DNA from: Deltaproteobacteria bacterium
GTDB lineage: Archaea > Thermoplasmatota > Poseidoniia > Poseidoniales > Poseidoniaceae
Assembly (NCBI GenBank): GCA_028344335.1
Contig: JAOMAZ010000013.1
Location: 1 to 38,123 of the forward strand
Direction: 5' to 3'
DNA: 38,123 nucleotides
Positions 8,492 through 16,668 of the stretch are shown here, one piece after another. Within the stretch, counting starts at the first letter, position 1, and the number at the start of each line of letters is the position of its first letter. The notes below the pieces were generated by a model that saw only the letters and a list, made by a program, of their open reading frames with translations, was not told where the DNA came from and searched no databases. The position numbers and the translations under genes are program-made.

Positions 8492-9910
8492 TCACTGAAT
8501 GAGCATTTCGCCGTCTTGAACAATTTTTAAGCAAGTCAAACATTCTTCAATAAAGCCCTGCAAAGATTTCTTTGAAATTGCAGAGTTGGCAATAACCGGC
8601 CTCAAAATTACTTGACCATCAATCAATGCTTTGCTGGTCATCCATTTGCCCCGTTTCATTATTTCGTCTCTGATTTGGTTATTCAAAATATTAAGGTCAA
8701 TATTTGCTGACTTCATTCGGAAACAAATATTAGTCCATTTGCGCGTTGACATCATTTCCATCTCTGGTTGCTGCTCAATTAAAAATTGGAAATGGTCTGC
8801 TAATTCCATGAATTCAATACATCTTTTAGCCCATCCTGCATCTCCAATCTCTCTCCAAGCCAACCAAAGTTTGAGAGCATCATTTCTACGTCCGCATTGG
8901 AGTGAGACTCTTCCCAAATCAAGTTCCTCACTTTGGTCATGTAATAAATACGGGACATCTGAAGTATGGTTGCAGACAGCCTTCAAAATGTTTGCATTTT
9001 TAATCAAAAAGACTGAGCATATTAGGGGAATCCCCATCATCTTGTGGGGATCCCAACAGAGTGAATCTGCCAGCTCAATTCCATCCATTAAATTCGCATA
9101 TTTGGTGCTAAACAGGCAAGACCCACCCCAAGCAGCATCAACATGCAACCAGATATTATTGGCATGGGCAATAGTAGCAATTTCTCTTAATGGGTCAAAT
9201 GCGCCACGAACCGTTGTTCCTGAAGTTGCGATGATACAAATAACATCCAAACCACTTCGCTTAGCAATTTCAATTTCTTCTTGAAGGGAATCTGTCCGCA
9301 TGCAACCATCATCATCACATCTAACTTTTATTACATTAGATATTCCAAGCCCCAGTAAATTTGCTGCCATTAATACTGAATAGTGAGATTCTCCTGATAC
9401 CATCACCACTTTCTTTCTCCCATCAAATCCCATTTGAATTGAAAGAGGGTCAAAGTTTTGCCTTCCACATAGAAGACCCAGAAGGTTTCCATTTGATCCT
9501 CCCGTAGTCAATACTCCATTTCCATCTGCAAATCCGACTAACTCCGACATCCTCTTAATAATAGCCTGTTCTACCATTGAAGCAAAAGGTGCAATCTCAA
9601 ATGTATACATTGAAGTTTGAGCCAAGGCAGCTAGGACTTCTCCTGCAAAAGCACTTGCATTGAAACCACCCCAAAGCGAATTCATGAATCCAGCGTGGTG
9701 TGTTTTGACACTATGCTTTAGAAAATCATCCATTCCTTCTAAGACCCCTTCAATTCCTTCACCTTCTAATGGTGGAGTCAGGCGACTTCTGCGGCGAATC
9801 TCTTCAGGAGTTGGAGATGAAGTAGTAAATTCTGAATCCGCCTCAGTTAACCACACTCTAATGTGCTGAACTAAAGCATCGAGAATCTGCTCCACTCTCT
9901 CACTCTCCAT
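8492..9910 (-). CDS. Pyridoxal-dependent group II amino acid decarboxylase
   Basis: A fold-type I PLP enzyme of the glutamate/aromatic/2,4-diaminobutyrate decarboxylase family, which removes the alpha-carboxyl group of an amino acid. Evidence is GVLTTGGSNGNLLGLL near residue 130, IIATSGTTVRGAFDP, WLHVDAAWGGSCLFS (cofactor Asp), and SLCWDPHKMMGIPLICS with the Schiff-base Lys290. At 472 residues it is longer than the archaeal tyrosine decarboxylase MfnA and nearer to bacterial enzymes for glutamate, aspartate, diaminobutyrate or aromatic amino acids; the substrate cannot be read from the sequence. It is the first gene of a minus-strand run and diverges from thiR across 119 bases. A purine-rich GGAG lies just before the ATG. 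Confidence 0.88.
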   Translation of the reverse strand: MESERVEQILDALVQHIRVWLTEADSEFTTSSPTPEEIRRRSRLTPPLEGEGIEGVLEGMDDFLKHSVKTHHAGFMNSLWGGFNASAFAGEVLAALAQTSMYTFEIAPFASMVEQAIIKRMSELVGFADGNGVLTTGGSNGNLLGLLCGRQNFDPLSIQMGFDGRKKVVMVSGESHYSVLMAANLLGLGISNVIKVRCDDDGCMRTDSLQEEIEIAKRSGLDVICIIATSGTTVRGAFDPLREIATIAHANNIWLHVDAAWGGSCLFSTKYANLMDGIELADSLCWDPHKMMGIPLICSVFLIKNANILKAVCNHTSDVPYLLHDQSEELDLGRVSLQCGRRNDALKLWLAWREIGDAGWAKRCIEFMELADHFQFLIEQQPEMEMMSTRKWTNICFRMKSANIDLNILNNQIRDEIMKRGKWMTSKALIDGQVILRPVIANSAISKKSLQGFIEECLTCLKIVQDGEMLIQ

Positions 9911-9935
9911 ATCTCCTGTCCGAGTGAAGACAGTA

Positions 9936-9951
9936 CAACAACCCTTTGTTG
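9936..9951. promoter_or_regulatory. Short perfect inverted repeat in decarboxylase leader
   Basis: CAACAA, a 4-base spacer (CCCT), then TTGTTG forms a perfect 6-base inverted repeat 26 bases upstream of the decarboxylase ATG. It could be a small operator or a weak hairpin in the leader. Repeats this short occur often by chance. Confidence 0.25.
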
Positions 9952-9982
9952 ATTCCCATAAGAAAAAGGTTCATGCAAATTG

Positions 9983-9993
9983 AATATTTTTTT
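9983..9993. promoter_or_regulatory. Candidate TATA-like element shared by the divergent thiR and decarboxylase genes
   Basis: AATATTTTTTT lies 37 bases upstream of the thiR ATG and reads AAAAAAATATT toward the decarboxylase. In archaea a TATA box sits about 25 bases before the transcription start, which would place a thiR start near 10015 and a short leader. No experimental support; the region is simply AT-rich. Confidence 0.35.
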
Positions 9994-9994
9994 A

Positions 9995-10017
9995 GCAATG
10001 TTGAATAACTACAATGC
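9995..10017. promoter_or_regulatory. Palindromic candidate operator upstream of thiR-thiBPQ
   Basis: Arms GCAATGTTG and CTACAATGC flank a 5-base AATAA spacer. Seven of nine arm positions are complementary, giving the pattern GCA-n-TGT-n-G...C-n-ACA-n-TGC. The element lies directly downstream of the TATA-like stretch and ends 12 bases before the thiR ATG, the place where an archaeal repressor would block transcription initiation. ThiR-family proteins are known repressors of thiamine genes, so autoregulation by the adjacent gene product is the natural inference. I did not see a second copy in this window. Confidence 0.5.
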
Positions 10018-10029
10018 AGTCGCCCATCT

Positions 10030-10893
10030 ATGTTAGGAGAAAGTGGAGATAGATGGTTGTTGCGATTACACATGCAATTAGCCCGAGACCTCAATGGTGC
10101 AGGTTGGAGCCAGAATCAAATCGCTGGAATTTTGGGCTCAACTCAGAGCACTGTATCTAGACAATTAAGCAGAACTTTACCCAACTTGCCAAGTGCTGAT
10201 GTGGACACCATAGATGCATGGTCAGCTGACCTTTCGAAGCACTTGATAGTGTATGGCCCCAATTCGAAAGTAGTCCGTCAAAGGATGATTATGGAAATCC
10301 AATTTGAAGGTGGCCAAACTTTCCAATCAAATCGAACATTAACGGGTGTTGAACTTGAAGGAGGTGCTGTGATGGCAAGCCTACTACGTCAATTAGAATG
10401 GTCTTGTTCACGCTTAAGCGTTGAAAGAATGAGTGATTGGGCATCTGCAGTTGGCATGAACTTAGCAGCATGTTTACCCGAGGCAAAATCCAGCGAAGAA
10501 GTAGCAGCATTCCCTGGTCGCCTCTCCATTCTTGGTGGACGCATCCGACACCATGAAAAAGCAACCCTTGGGGCTAGTTCAAGCCTCTCAAAAATATTAC
10601 TTCAAGCGAAAAAAATCGATGCAAATAAATGCTCAATCATCAACATCAAGGCCCCTATGAAGGGCAATCGTGTAGATGAAACTAAAATCACTAAATGCTG
10701 TCGAAATATGGGCTGGAAAATATCGAGCAGCAAGAAAGGGGAAGTGTCATCCACTGTTGGAGAAATTGATATCATCATTGAGGACGGCGAAATTGGCTGG
10801 GAACCTCATGTTTTCATTCTTGGAGAGAACCCTGGAGAAGTTGTCGCGAAGGCACATGCTTTCATTGATGCATTCGATGGAGGAACGGCGTGA
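10030..10893 (+). CDS. thiR: ThiR-like transcriptional regulator (HTH plus ThiN domain)
   Basis: Residues of about 10-50 form a helix-turn-helix (GWSQNQIAGILGSTQSTVSRQL). Residues of about 110-285 are a ThiN (archaeal thiamine-phosphate synthase-like) domain: GMNLAACLPEA, EEVAAFPGRL, LGASSSLSKILLQA, SIINIKAP. ThiN domains bind thiamine phosphate. In catalytic ThiN the last conserved segment normally reads GASSH, with a histidine I recall as catalytic; here it is GASSS, which fits a non-catalytic sensor. HTH-ThiN proteins (ThiR) repress thiamine synthesis and transport genes in archaea. Its stop codon touches the thiB ATG, and thiP and thiQ follow, so it very likely controls this operon and itself through the palindrome at 9995-10017. 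There are no membrane segments. Confidence 0.85.
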   Translation: MLGESGDRWLLRLHMQLARDLNGAGWSQNQIAGILGSTQSTVSRQLSRTLPNLPSADVDTIDAWSADLSKHLIVYGPNSKVVRQRMIMEIQFEGGQTFQSNRTLTGVELEGGAVMASLLRQLEWSCSRLSVERMSDWASAVGMNLAACLPEAKSSEEVAAFPGRLSILGGRIRHHEKATLGASSSLSKILLQAKKIDANKCSIINIKAPMKGNRVDETKITKCCRNMGWKISSSKKGEVSSTVGEIDIIIEDGEIGWEPHVFILGENPGEVVAKAHAFIDAFDGGTA

Positions 10894-11976
10894 ATGAGAA
10901 AAAATCTACTAATGATATTCCTCATGAGTAGTGCGATAACTTTGCCTGGTTGCTTAGGAACTGTTGAAATAGAAGCAGATAAAAGTAAAATCAGAATTCT
11001 TACTTACGATGTTTATGCCCTCTCTGATGATGTTATTTCCGATTTTGAAAAAGAAACTGGATATGAGGTTGTTTTCATCAAACAAGAAGATGGAGGAGCA
11101 GTTCTAGAAACAGCACTTCAGACAATAGATTCACCAATTGCGGACCTAATAATCGGCATTGATAATAGTTTTCTGCAAATCGCCCTTGACCATGAATTGT
11201 ATCAAGAATCAGGGATTGTACTACCCTCGATTCACCCCCAAGCGAGTTCACCATATTCAGGTGATTTGGCAATCCCTTATGATTGGGGGAAAGTATGCCT
11301 CAACATAAATAGTGAATATGCAGATGAAGAAAATGTCCCGATGCCAACCAACCTTTGGGACTTAACGGGCGAGGATTGGAAAGGAAAAGTTGCCGTACAG
11401 AACCCTAGAACAAGCACCCCTGGAAGAGCCTTCCTTGCTGCCACTGTGGATTATTTTGAAAACGATGCAGACAATTCAACAGATTATTCAGACTGGTGGA
11501 GTGCGATGAATGATAATAATATCATCATCACAAATGGCTGGTCCGAGTCCTACCTACAATACTACGAAGCAGGTTATGGAGTATGGGATGACTCCTTCAT
11601 TGGTGGCGCTCATGCTACTGTGTCATACTGTCATTCTCCAGGAGCAGAAGCCTACTGGGGAGATGGAACAACAAATAGCGTCGCCCTAAACATCAGTGGT
11701 GCATCTTTCCTTCAGGTAGAATATGCCGGAATCGCTTCAGGTCCCGGTGTCAATATTGAGGGAGCAAAAGTATTCCTCGAATTGCTTCTAAGCGATTCTA
11801 TTCAAAGTACGATCCCTGATACCAATGTCATGTATCCGGTATTATCGCATCTAAGCATACCTGAAGGGGCATACTTAGACCACACTGCTGACCCAGTTGA
11901 TGCAAGTATTAGCATGCAAAGAATCGCTACAGAAATGCATGGATGGTTGAATGAATGGGATTTGGCAATGGCCTAA
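10894..11976 (+). CDS. thiB: Thiamine ABC transporter, substrate-binding lipoprotein
   Basis: A 360-residue extracytoplasmic binding protein. The signal peptide ends in a lipobox, LPGC, with Cys20 as the lipid anchor. The mature part starts with IRILTYDVYALSDDVISDFE, the standard opening of ThiB/TbpA and related iron-binding-type proteins, and contains IPYDWGKVCLNIN, NLWDLTGEDWKGKVAVQNPR, TNGWSESYLQYYEAGYG and HATVSYCHSPGAEAYW. The tyrosine- and tryptophan-rich pocket segments fit an aromatic ligand such as thiamine rather than iron. It begins immediately after the thiR stop and overlaps thiP by 22 bases. A role in thiamine or thiamine-phosphate uptake follows from the neighbours and the ThiN regulator; the ligand itself is inferred. 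Confidence 0.88.
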   Translation: MRKNLLMIFLMSSAITLPGCLGTVEIEADKSKIRILTYDVYALSDDVISDFEKETGYEVVFIKQEDGGAVLETALQTIDSPIADLIIGIDNSFLQIALDHELYQESGIVLPSIHPQASSPYSGDLAIPYDWGKVCLNINSEYADEENVPMPTNLWDLTGEDWKGKVAVQNPRTSTPGRAFLAATVDYFENDADNSTDYSDWWSAMNDNNIIITNGWSESYLQYYEAGYGVWDDSFIGGAHATVSYCHSPGAEAYWGDGTTNSVALNISGASFLQVEYAGIASGPGVNIEGAKVFLELLLSDSIQSTIPDTNVMYPVLSHLSIPEGAYLDHTADPVDASISMQRIATEMHGWLNEWDLAMA

Positions 11977-13703
11977 GAATCAGAAGTCTATGGCAGGGAA
12001 TTCCTGCCTTACTTCTAATCATTATTATGGTTGTACCCATTCTATTGGCATGGCAGCGCTTAGTGGATACCAGTGAACTTAGTTTTTGGCAATCATTATT
12101 CGACCTTGATTCCCGTAGACAAACAAAAAATGCTGTGCCATTTTCTATTCTAATAGGTTTGATTTCTGCCCTAGCTACTGCTTTGATTGGACTTCCACTT
12201 TCGTTCATGCTTGGTCGATGGAAGTGGAGATGGAATCCACTTCTAAAACTCCTTGCAACCCTCCCATTCATTGTACCGAGTATCGTTGCAACCTTGGGTT
12301 TTCTTGAATTATTACGGAATGGAGGACTTTTTCACTCCCTAAGCGGGCTTGACTTGATTTCTGAAAAAGGGGTTATTTCTGATATGGGGGATGTCCTCGG
12401 GATTCAGCACTTGGGATGGTTAATTGCAATTATTATGGCCCATATTTGGTTCAATATTGCCCTGTTTGTCAGATTAGTCGAACCAGTTATTTCAAGATTA
12501 GATGAAAAAATGCTAGAGCAAGCAATGGTCTTACCCGCTGGGCGGAGTAGACTGGGGAGGATTCGTATTCTATGGTTGCCTTTGACTTGGGCTCATGCTG
12601 CTTCTGCGATGGTTTTGACCTTCGTTTTCTGTGCCACCTCTTTCGCTATTATTCTCCACTTCGGAGGATTTGAATTTTACACAATGGAGAGGGCCATGGC
12701 AGAACTTGGTGGCTCTGCTGGTATCTGCGCAAAAGGGGCAAGTAGGTGCTATGGCGCAGACGCCAGCGCTGTGGTTATGGCTCTCTCTTCGATTCAACTT
12801 CTCATAATTCTCTCGGCACTTTGGCTTCAATCATTTCTAGCAAGAAAAAAACAAGTCCCATGGCCGATATCTCAAAACAAGAAAAAACAGGCCCCGAAAG
12901 TGTTGTGGGTACCAATAGCCTTGATGATGATATTCTTGGCTGCTCCATTAATTTCAATTCTTGTTGCCAGCTTCAAAGTGAAGGGGGATTTTTCTTTGCG
13001 AGCATGGTCTGCTTCCTTTGAAGGTGAAATGTTCTCCCACTTAGAAAATTCATTATTCTATGCTGGCATGACAGCATTAATCATCATTCCATTCTCCATC
13101 TTATGCTGTGAAATTTGTATTCTTGCGGAAAAAAGAGCATGTCGAGGAATCAATCCCAGACTCAACCGGCTTTGGTCGGCCTTCAATGAAAATCTTGCAT
13201 TAACACCCTTGGCACTTTCAAGTGTGATGATCGGATTAGGGGTTCTTATTGGTATCATAAGGATTTCACCAAGCCTCATTCAAGAATGGTGGATTCCTCT
13301 TATTGGACATTGCATGGTTGCCCTACCATTTGCAATAAAATGCATTTTGCAGGCGATGAGAAATCTTCAACCAGAGCACCAAGAAATTGCTGCAACCCTT
13401 GGCTTAACACCGTTTGAAAATTGGCTCAAAATAAGATTGAGGTTATTGAAGTCGCCAATAATTGTGGCCTCCTCATTAGTAATTGCAATTTCATTAGGTG
13501 AATTTGGTGCCAGTTGGGTCGTAATTAGAGCCACTAGTCATGCAACCTTACCGATGTTCATAGATTCAGCAATTAGCCGACCATTTGATTCTCTGGCTAG
13601 GCCAAGTGCAATGGTTGCCTCAACTATACTTCTTACATGCTGTGCAATTCTACATCTTACCGCAGAAAGGTTCAGGGGCTCAGGTCAGGGGAGTGGCTTC
13701 TAA
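11955..13703 (+). CDS. thiP: Thiamine ABC transporter, permease
   Basis: A 582-residue membrane protein made of two fused permease halves, as in ThiP and other FbpB/ThiP-type importers. Each half holds about six hydrophobic helices. The cytoplasmic coupling (EAA-type) loops are EQAMVLPAGRSRLGRIRILWLP in the first half and EIAATLGLTPFENWLKIRL in the second, each the docking site for the ATPase. The segment GEFGASWVVIR near the C-terminus is typical of the family. The gene overlaps thiB by 22 bases and thiQ by one base (TAATG), so translation is coupled. Length is near that of E. coli ThiP plus a short extension. It would form the membrane channel with two ThiQ subunits. Confidence 0.9.
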   Translation: MGFGNGLRIRSLWQGIPALLLIIIMVVPILLAWQRLVDTSELSFWQSLFDLDSRRQTKNAVPFSILIGLISALATALIGLPLSFMLGRWKWRWNPLLKLLATLPFIVPSIVATLGFLELLRNGGLFHSLSGLDLISEKGVISDMGDVLGIQHLGWLIAIIMAHIWFNIALFVRLVEPVISRLDEKMLEQAMVLPAGRSRLGRIRILWLPLTWAHAASAMVLTFVFCATSFAIILHFGGFEFYTMERAMAELGGSAGICAKGASRCYGADASAVVMALSSIQLLIILSALWLQSFLARKKQVPWPISQNKKKQAPKVLWVPIALMMIFLAAPLISILVASFKVKGDFSLRAWSASFEGEMFSHLENSLFYAGMTALIIIPFSILCCEICILAEKRACRGINPRLNRLWSAFNENLALTPLALSSVMIGLGVLIGIIRISPSLIQEWWIPLIGHCMVALPFAIKCILQAMRNLQPEHQEIAATLGLTPFENWLKIRLRLLKSPIIVASSLVIAISLGEFGASWVVIRATSHATLPMFIDSAISRPFDSLARPSAMVASTILLTCCAILHLTAERFRGSGQGSGF

Positions 13704-14353
13704 TGGCAACTGCACTGCAAGTCTGTGGCCTATCAGTTTCTTTTGAAGGAGAAAGATTTCTTGAGGACATTAATTTCGCAGTTGAAGAAAATGAAATCGT
13801 CGCCCTAGTTGGAGAGAATGGCTCTGGAAAGACCACCTTACTTCGCACAATTTGTGGTCTACAAGATATCGATGAAGGAAGCATCATACTCAATAACAAA
13901 GAAATTTCAGGACAATCGGTTTACAAGAGGGGGATTGGACTTGTCTTTCAACAAACTTTGCTGATGCCCCAACTGGATGTAGCCGGCAATCTTGCTATTG
14001 GCATACCTCGAAGCATAGCCAAAAAAGAAATTCCGTCAATCATAGAAAGAGCATTGGAGGATATCGGTCTTTCTGGATTCCAAAGGAGGAAGGTTTCCAC
14101 CCTTTCTGGTGGAGAGGCCCAAAGGATCTCTTTGATGAGAGCATTATTAGCAGAACCAAAATTCTTACTCATGGATGAGCCATTGGTAAATCAAGATATT
14201 CACAATAAAAAAAAATTGGGTGAAGAAATCAGAGGCCTACTCAAACAACGCGGGGTTGCTGCATTGATAGTTACCCACCAACCAACAGTGGCAGAAAGTA
14301 TCTGCGATAGAGTTCTCTACATTAGTTCCCTCAAAGGAGGTGAAGAAGAATGA
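13703..14353 (+). CDS. thiQ: Thiamine ABC transporter, ATP-binding protein
   Basis: A 216-residue ABC ATPase energising ThiP. Visible motifs are Walker A GENGSGKTT, Q-loop VFQQTLLMPQL, signature LSGGEAQRISL, Walker B KFLLMDEP and H-loop VTHQ. The D-loop region reads PLVNQDIHNK instead of the common SALD form, a small deviation. The ATG at 13703 shares its first base with the thiP stop (TAATG) and gives the expected N-terminus MATALQVCGLSVSFEGERF; an earlier in-frame start at 13637 would lie inside thiP and adds unrelated residues. Its stop overlaps the PAP2 gene start by four bases (ATGA), so all five genes of this run look like one transcription unit. Confidence 0.92.
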   Translation: MATALQVCGLSVSFEGERFLEDINFAVEENEIVALVGENGSGKTTLLRTICGLQDIDEGSIILNNKEISGQSVYKRGIGLVFQQTLLMPQLDVAGNLAIGIPRSIAKKEIPSIIERALEDIGLSGFQRRKVSTLSGGEAQRISLMRALLAEPKFLLMDEPLVNQDIHNKKKLGEEIRGLLKQRGVAALIVTHQPTVAESICDRVLYISSLKGGEEE

Positions 14354-15135
14354 AGGATATTCACTCAATTCTCAAACCATGGCCGATGTGGAAGAGTCAT
14401 TGGCAAAAAAGGCAACAACAAAATGGTAGAAGACTGCAATATATTGCCTTTTTTTCTACGATACTCTTCCTCGCAATTCCCTATGGTATCATCAACCAAA
14501 TTATTAGTTGGATGGATATCTCAAGGCTTGACCCAGTCACGCCATTGGATGATGCAATTCCATTCATCGCGTGGACACTTATTCCCTATCTCAGTTTGTA
14601 CTTCTACTACCCTGCGGGTGCGTTAATGTCTCCAAAAAATGATACTGGTAGAATCCAAATGCTGATGTTGCATCAAGTTTTATTCCTTAGTTCATGGGCA
14701 ATAAGCATTATTTTTATTCTTATTCCAACCAATATCCACATCCGTAACCATATTCCAGAGAGCATCAGGGCAGGGGAAGGTTTCTGGGGTTTCTTCTATG
14801 GCGATATCATGCACAATACAGACCAGCCGTGGAATGCTTGGCCAAGTCTACATATCGTACAAAGCCTACTCATCGTATTGATGCTAACCCATTGGCTGAA
14901 GCCACAACAAAGAATAAAAACAATTCTTGCATTATGGATTGGCTGGTTGATGTTGGCAATATCTGTCCTAACAACCAAACAACATTTCGTCTTCGACCTA
15001 GTAACAGGAATAATTGTCGCATTATTATGCTGGCACTGGCTACTAAAGCCAGCGATAAAATGGAGCGAATCTGAAGCCGCTACTGATTTCACATTCAAGG
15101 AAAGGGAACTCCATCCTAGTAAAGTCGAAACTTAA
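14350..15135 (+). CDS. PAP2-superfamily membrane phosphatase-like protein in the thiamine operon
   Basis: A 261-residue protein with about six membrane helices. It carries two of the three PAP2 phosphatase motifs: WPSLHIVQS near residue 165 (P-S-x-H, proton donor His) and TTKQHFVFDLVTG near 210 (nucleophile His followed by the supporting Asp). The first motif (K-x6-R-P) is not evident, as in the PAP2_3 inositolphosphotransferase-type branch. Such enzymes hydrolyse or transfer phosphate on the outer membrane face. The start overlaps thiQ by four bases, so it is co-translated with the thiamine importer. A role in dephosphorylating external thiamine phosphates before uptake is an attractive inference; lipid metabolism is the plain alternative. 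Confidence 0.75.
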   Translation: MKDIHSILKPWPMWKSHWQKRQQQNGRRLQYIAFFSTILFLAIPYGIINQIISWMDISRLDPVTPLDDAIPFIAWTLIPYLSLYFYYPAGALMSPKNDTGRIQMLMLHQVLFLSSWAISIIFILIPTNIHIRNHIPESIRAGEGFWGFFYGDIMHNTDQPWNAWPSLHIVQSLLIVLMLTHWLKPQQRIKTILALWIGWLMLAISVLTTKQHFVFDLVTGIIVALLCWHWLLKPAIKWSESEAATDFTFKERELHPSKVET

Positions 15136-15180
15136 CATCTATACTCATCGAGTCAAGTCTAAATCAACTGACAAAAAGAA

Positions 15181-16668
15181 TCAGAATTGAAGACCTGCTG
15201 CCGACAAATAATAGATCAAACCAAGTCCTGCAAATGTCATCATCCATGCTCCAACCATTTTGATCATACCAGTTGCACGACGTAAGAAATCAATGAACAT
15301 CGTACGCCCTAAGCCAACCATCATAGTTACTGCAGTCATCAAAAATACTACAGATAACATCAAGCCAGTCAAACCAGCAATGGTTGCCCCATCTCCGGCA
15401 ACGGCAGTGTATGCAATAAATGGTAGAACAGCAGCAGCAGTACAATCTATTGAAGCAGCTGCATAACCAATACCATATAGATACATATTGCGGCGTGGTG
15501 TGAATTTATCATCTGCTTCAGTGGTTGACCAACGGTCGACTAAACGCTGAACAAAACTCATCAACTTTGCAGTACCACCCATCAACATGAAAGCCCCCAA
15601 GACAGTCAATAAAACTGCAATGAAGTAAGCAATGTAAAGGAAGATAGATGCAAAATTAATGAATTGATTCAAAGTTACTACTGCCACTCCAATTACCAAG
15701 AAAAAAGTCAGCATACCGGCTCCAGCCAATAATCCAATCGACATGCTACTAGGCATTGATCCCTTCAATTTACCAGATGCTTTCATCTCTTCCTCACGCA
15801 ATCCAAGATTGAGGTAATAGGAGATGTACGAGGGCAATACTGGGAATGCACATGGTGAGAAGTAAACTAACAAACCAACGAAAAGTCCTAACACAAAAAC
15901 CGGCCAAAAGCCGACCTGAAGAGCCTCAATTCCAAACCTATCATCATCTGCTTCACCATTGATTGCTCTCTCAACTTTTTCGTCAAAATCAGACCAGTCC
16001 TTAGCAGAAGAACCACCTACTTCCTTTGCAACAGGATAGCCTTCATGGTCAATAACATAGACAACAGGAGGCGCAGTTACCGAATAGTGTTTCATTAAAT
16101 CTTCACGTTTACCATCAAGTGAACCATTTTCATCTAAAATAGCAGCATCGACGGCTCCTGTTGCTAAGGTCCAAGGAGTATAGTGACAAGAATTGGCTTC
16201 TCCGTCTGTATCATTATCCCCAAAACAATCATCTAAATCATCAATACTTTCGACGTAGTCTCCTGAATAAAATACCCCTATACTAACAACAACTACATCG
16301 TATCCATCCATGGATTGCCAATCTGACAACTCTTCATCGATATGAAAAGTAACCCATTCACATCCAGTACAAGAAATGGCCATGAAATCAACGATTACCA
16401 CCTTTCCACGATGGTCGGATAATCGAAATACTCCGGTATCATTTGTGACTGAATCTTCAATGCCGCTGCGGTTTGCTGTATCAACAACAAAATCAGTCGC
16501 CAATTCAGCCTCATCTGAGGTGCCAAAACCTTTGGCGGCAGAATCAAACAAAGTCAAGGCTGCAGTGGCAATGATGCCGAATAGCACTATGCTAATGCCA
16601 AATGCTTGCCAAGTTTGCTTTTGTTTGAAGACGCCGAAGTCAAGGCCGAGGCTCTCTTGTAGACCCAT
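15181..16668 (-). CDS. TlpA-like thioredoxin fused to CcdA/DsbD-type thiol transporter
   Basis: A 495-residue fusion. One N-terminal helix (about 20-42) anchors a thioredoxin-like domain with VVIVDFMAISCTGCEWV, where Cys100 and Cys103 form the CxxC pair. From about residue 255 follow six to seven membrane helices of the CcdA family with the two conserved cysteines in YFSPCAFPVLPSY (Cys273) and ASIDCTAAAVLPF (Cys409). CcdA carries electrons across the membrane to reduce external disulfides, for example in cytochrome c maturation or disulfide repair; the fused domain would be the direct acceptor. An extra acidic, cysteine-flanked loop (DDCFGDNDTDGEANSC) interrupts the thioredoxin fold. It is convergent with the PAP2 gene and divergent from the next gene. 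Confidence 0.88.
   Translation of the reverse strand: MGLQESLGLDFGVFKQKQTWQAFGISIVLFGIIATAALTLFDSAAKGFGTSDEAELATDFVVDTANRSGIEDSVTNDTGVFRLSDHRGKVVIVDFMAISCTGCEWVTFHIDEELSDWQSMDGYDVVVVSIGVFYSGDYVESIDDLDDCFGDNDTDGEANSCHYTPWTLATGAVDAAILDENGSLDGKREDLMKHYSVTAPPVVYVIDHEGYPVAKEVGGSSAKDWSDFDEKVERAINGEADDDRFGIEALQVGFWPVFVLGLFVGLLVYFSPCAFPVLPSYISYYLNLGLREEEMKASGKLKGSMPSSMSIGLLAGAGMLTFFLVIGVAVVTLNQFINFASIFLYIAYFIAVLLTVLGAFMLMGGTAKLMSFVQRLVDRWSTTEADDKFTPRRNMYLYGIGYAAASIDCTAAAVLPFIAYTAVAGDGATIAGLTGLMLSVVFLMTAVTMMVGLGRTMFIDFLRRATGMIKMVGAWMMTFAGLGLIYYLSAAGLQF

Noticed and set aside
8631-9284. Plus-strand ORF of 217 residues antisense to the decarboxylase
   Set aside because: No family features, composition typical of an antisense shadow, and the decarboxylase carries all catalytic motifs.
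9911-10029. TPP riboswitch (THI box) before the thiamine operon
   Set aside because: I could not find the conserved CTGAGA and ACC-TGA elements; regulation by the ThiR palindrome is the better explanation.
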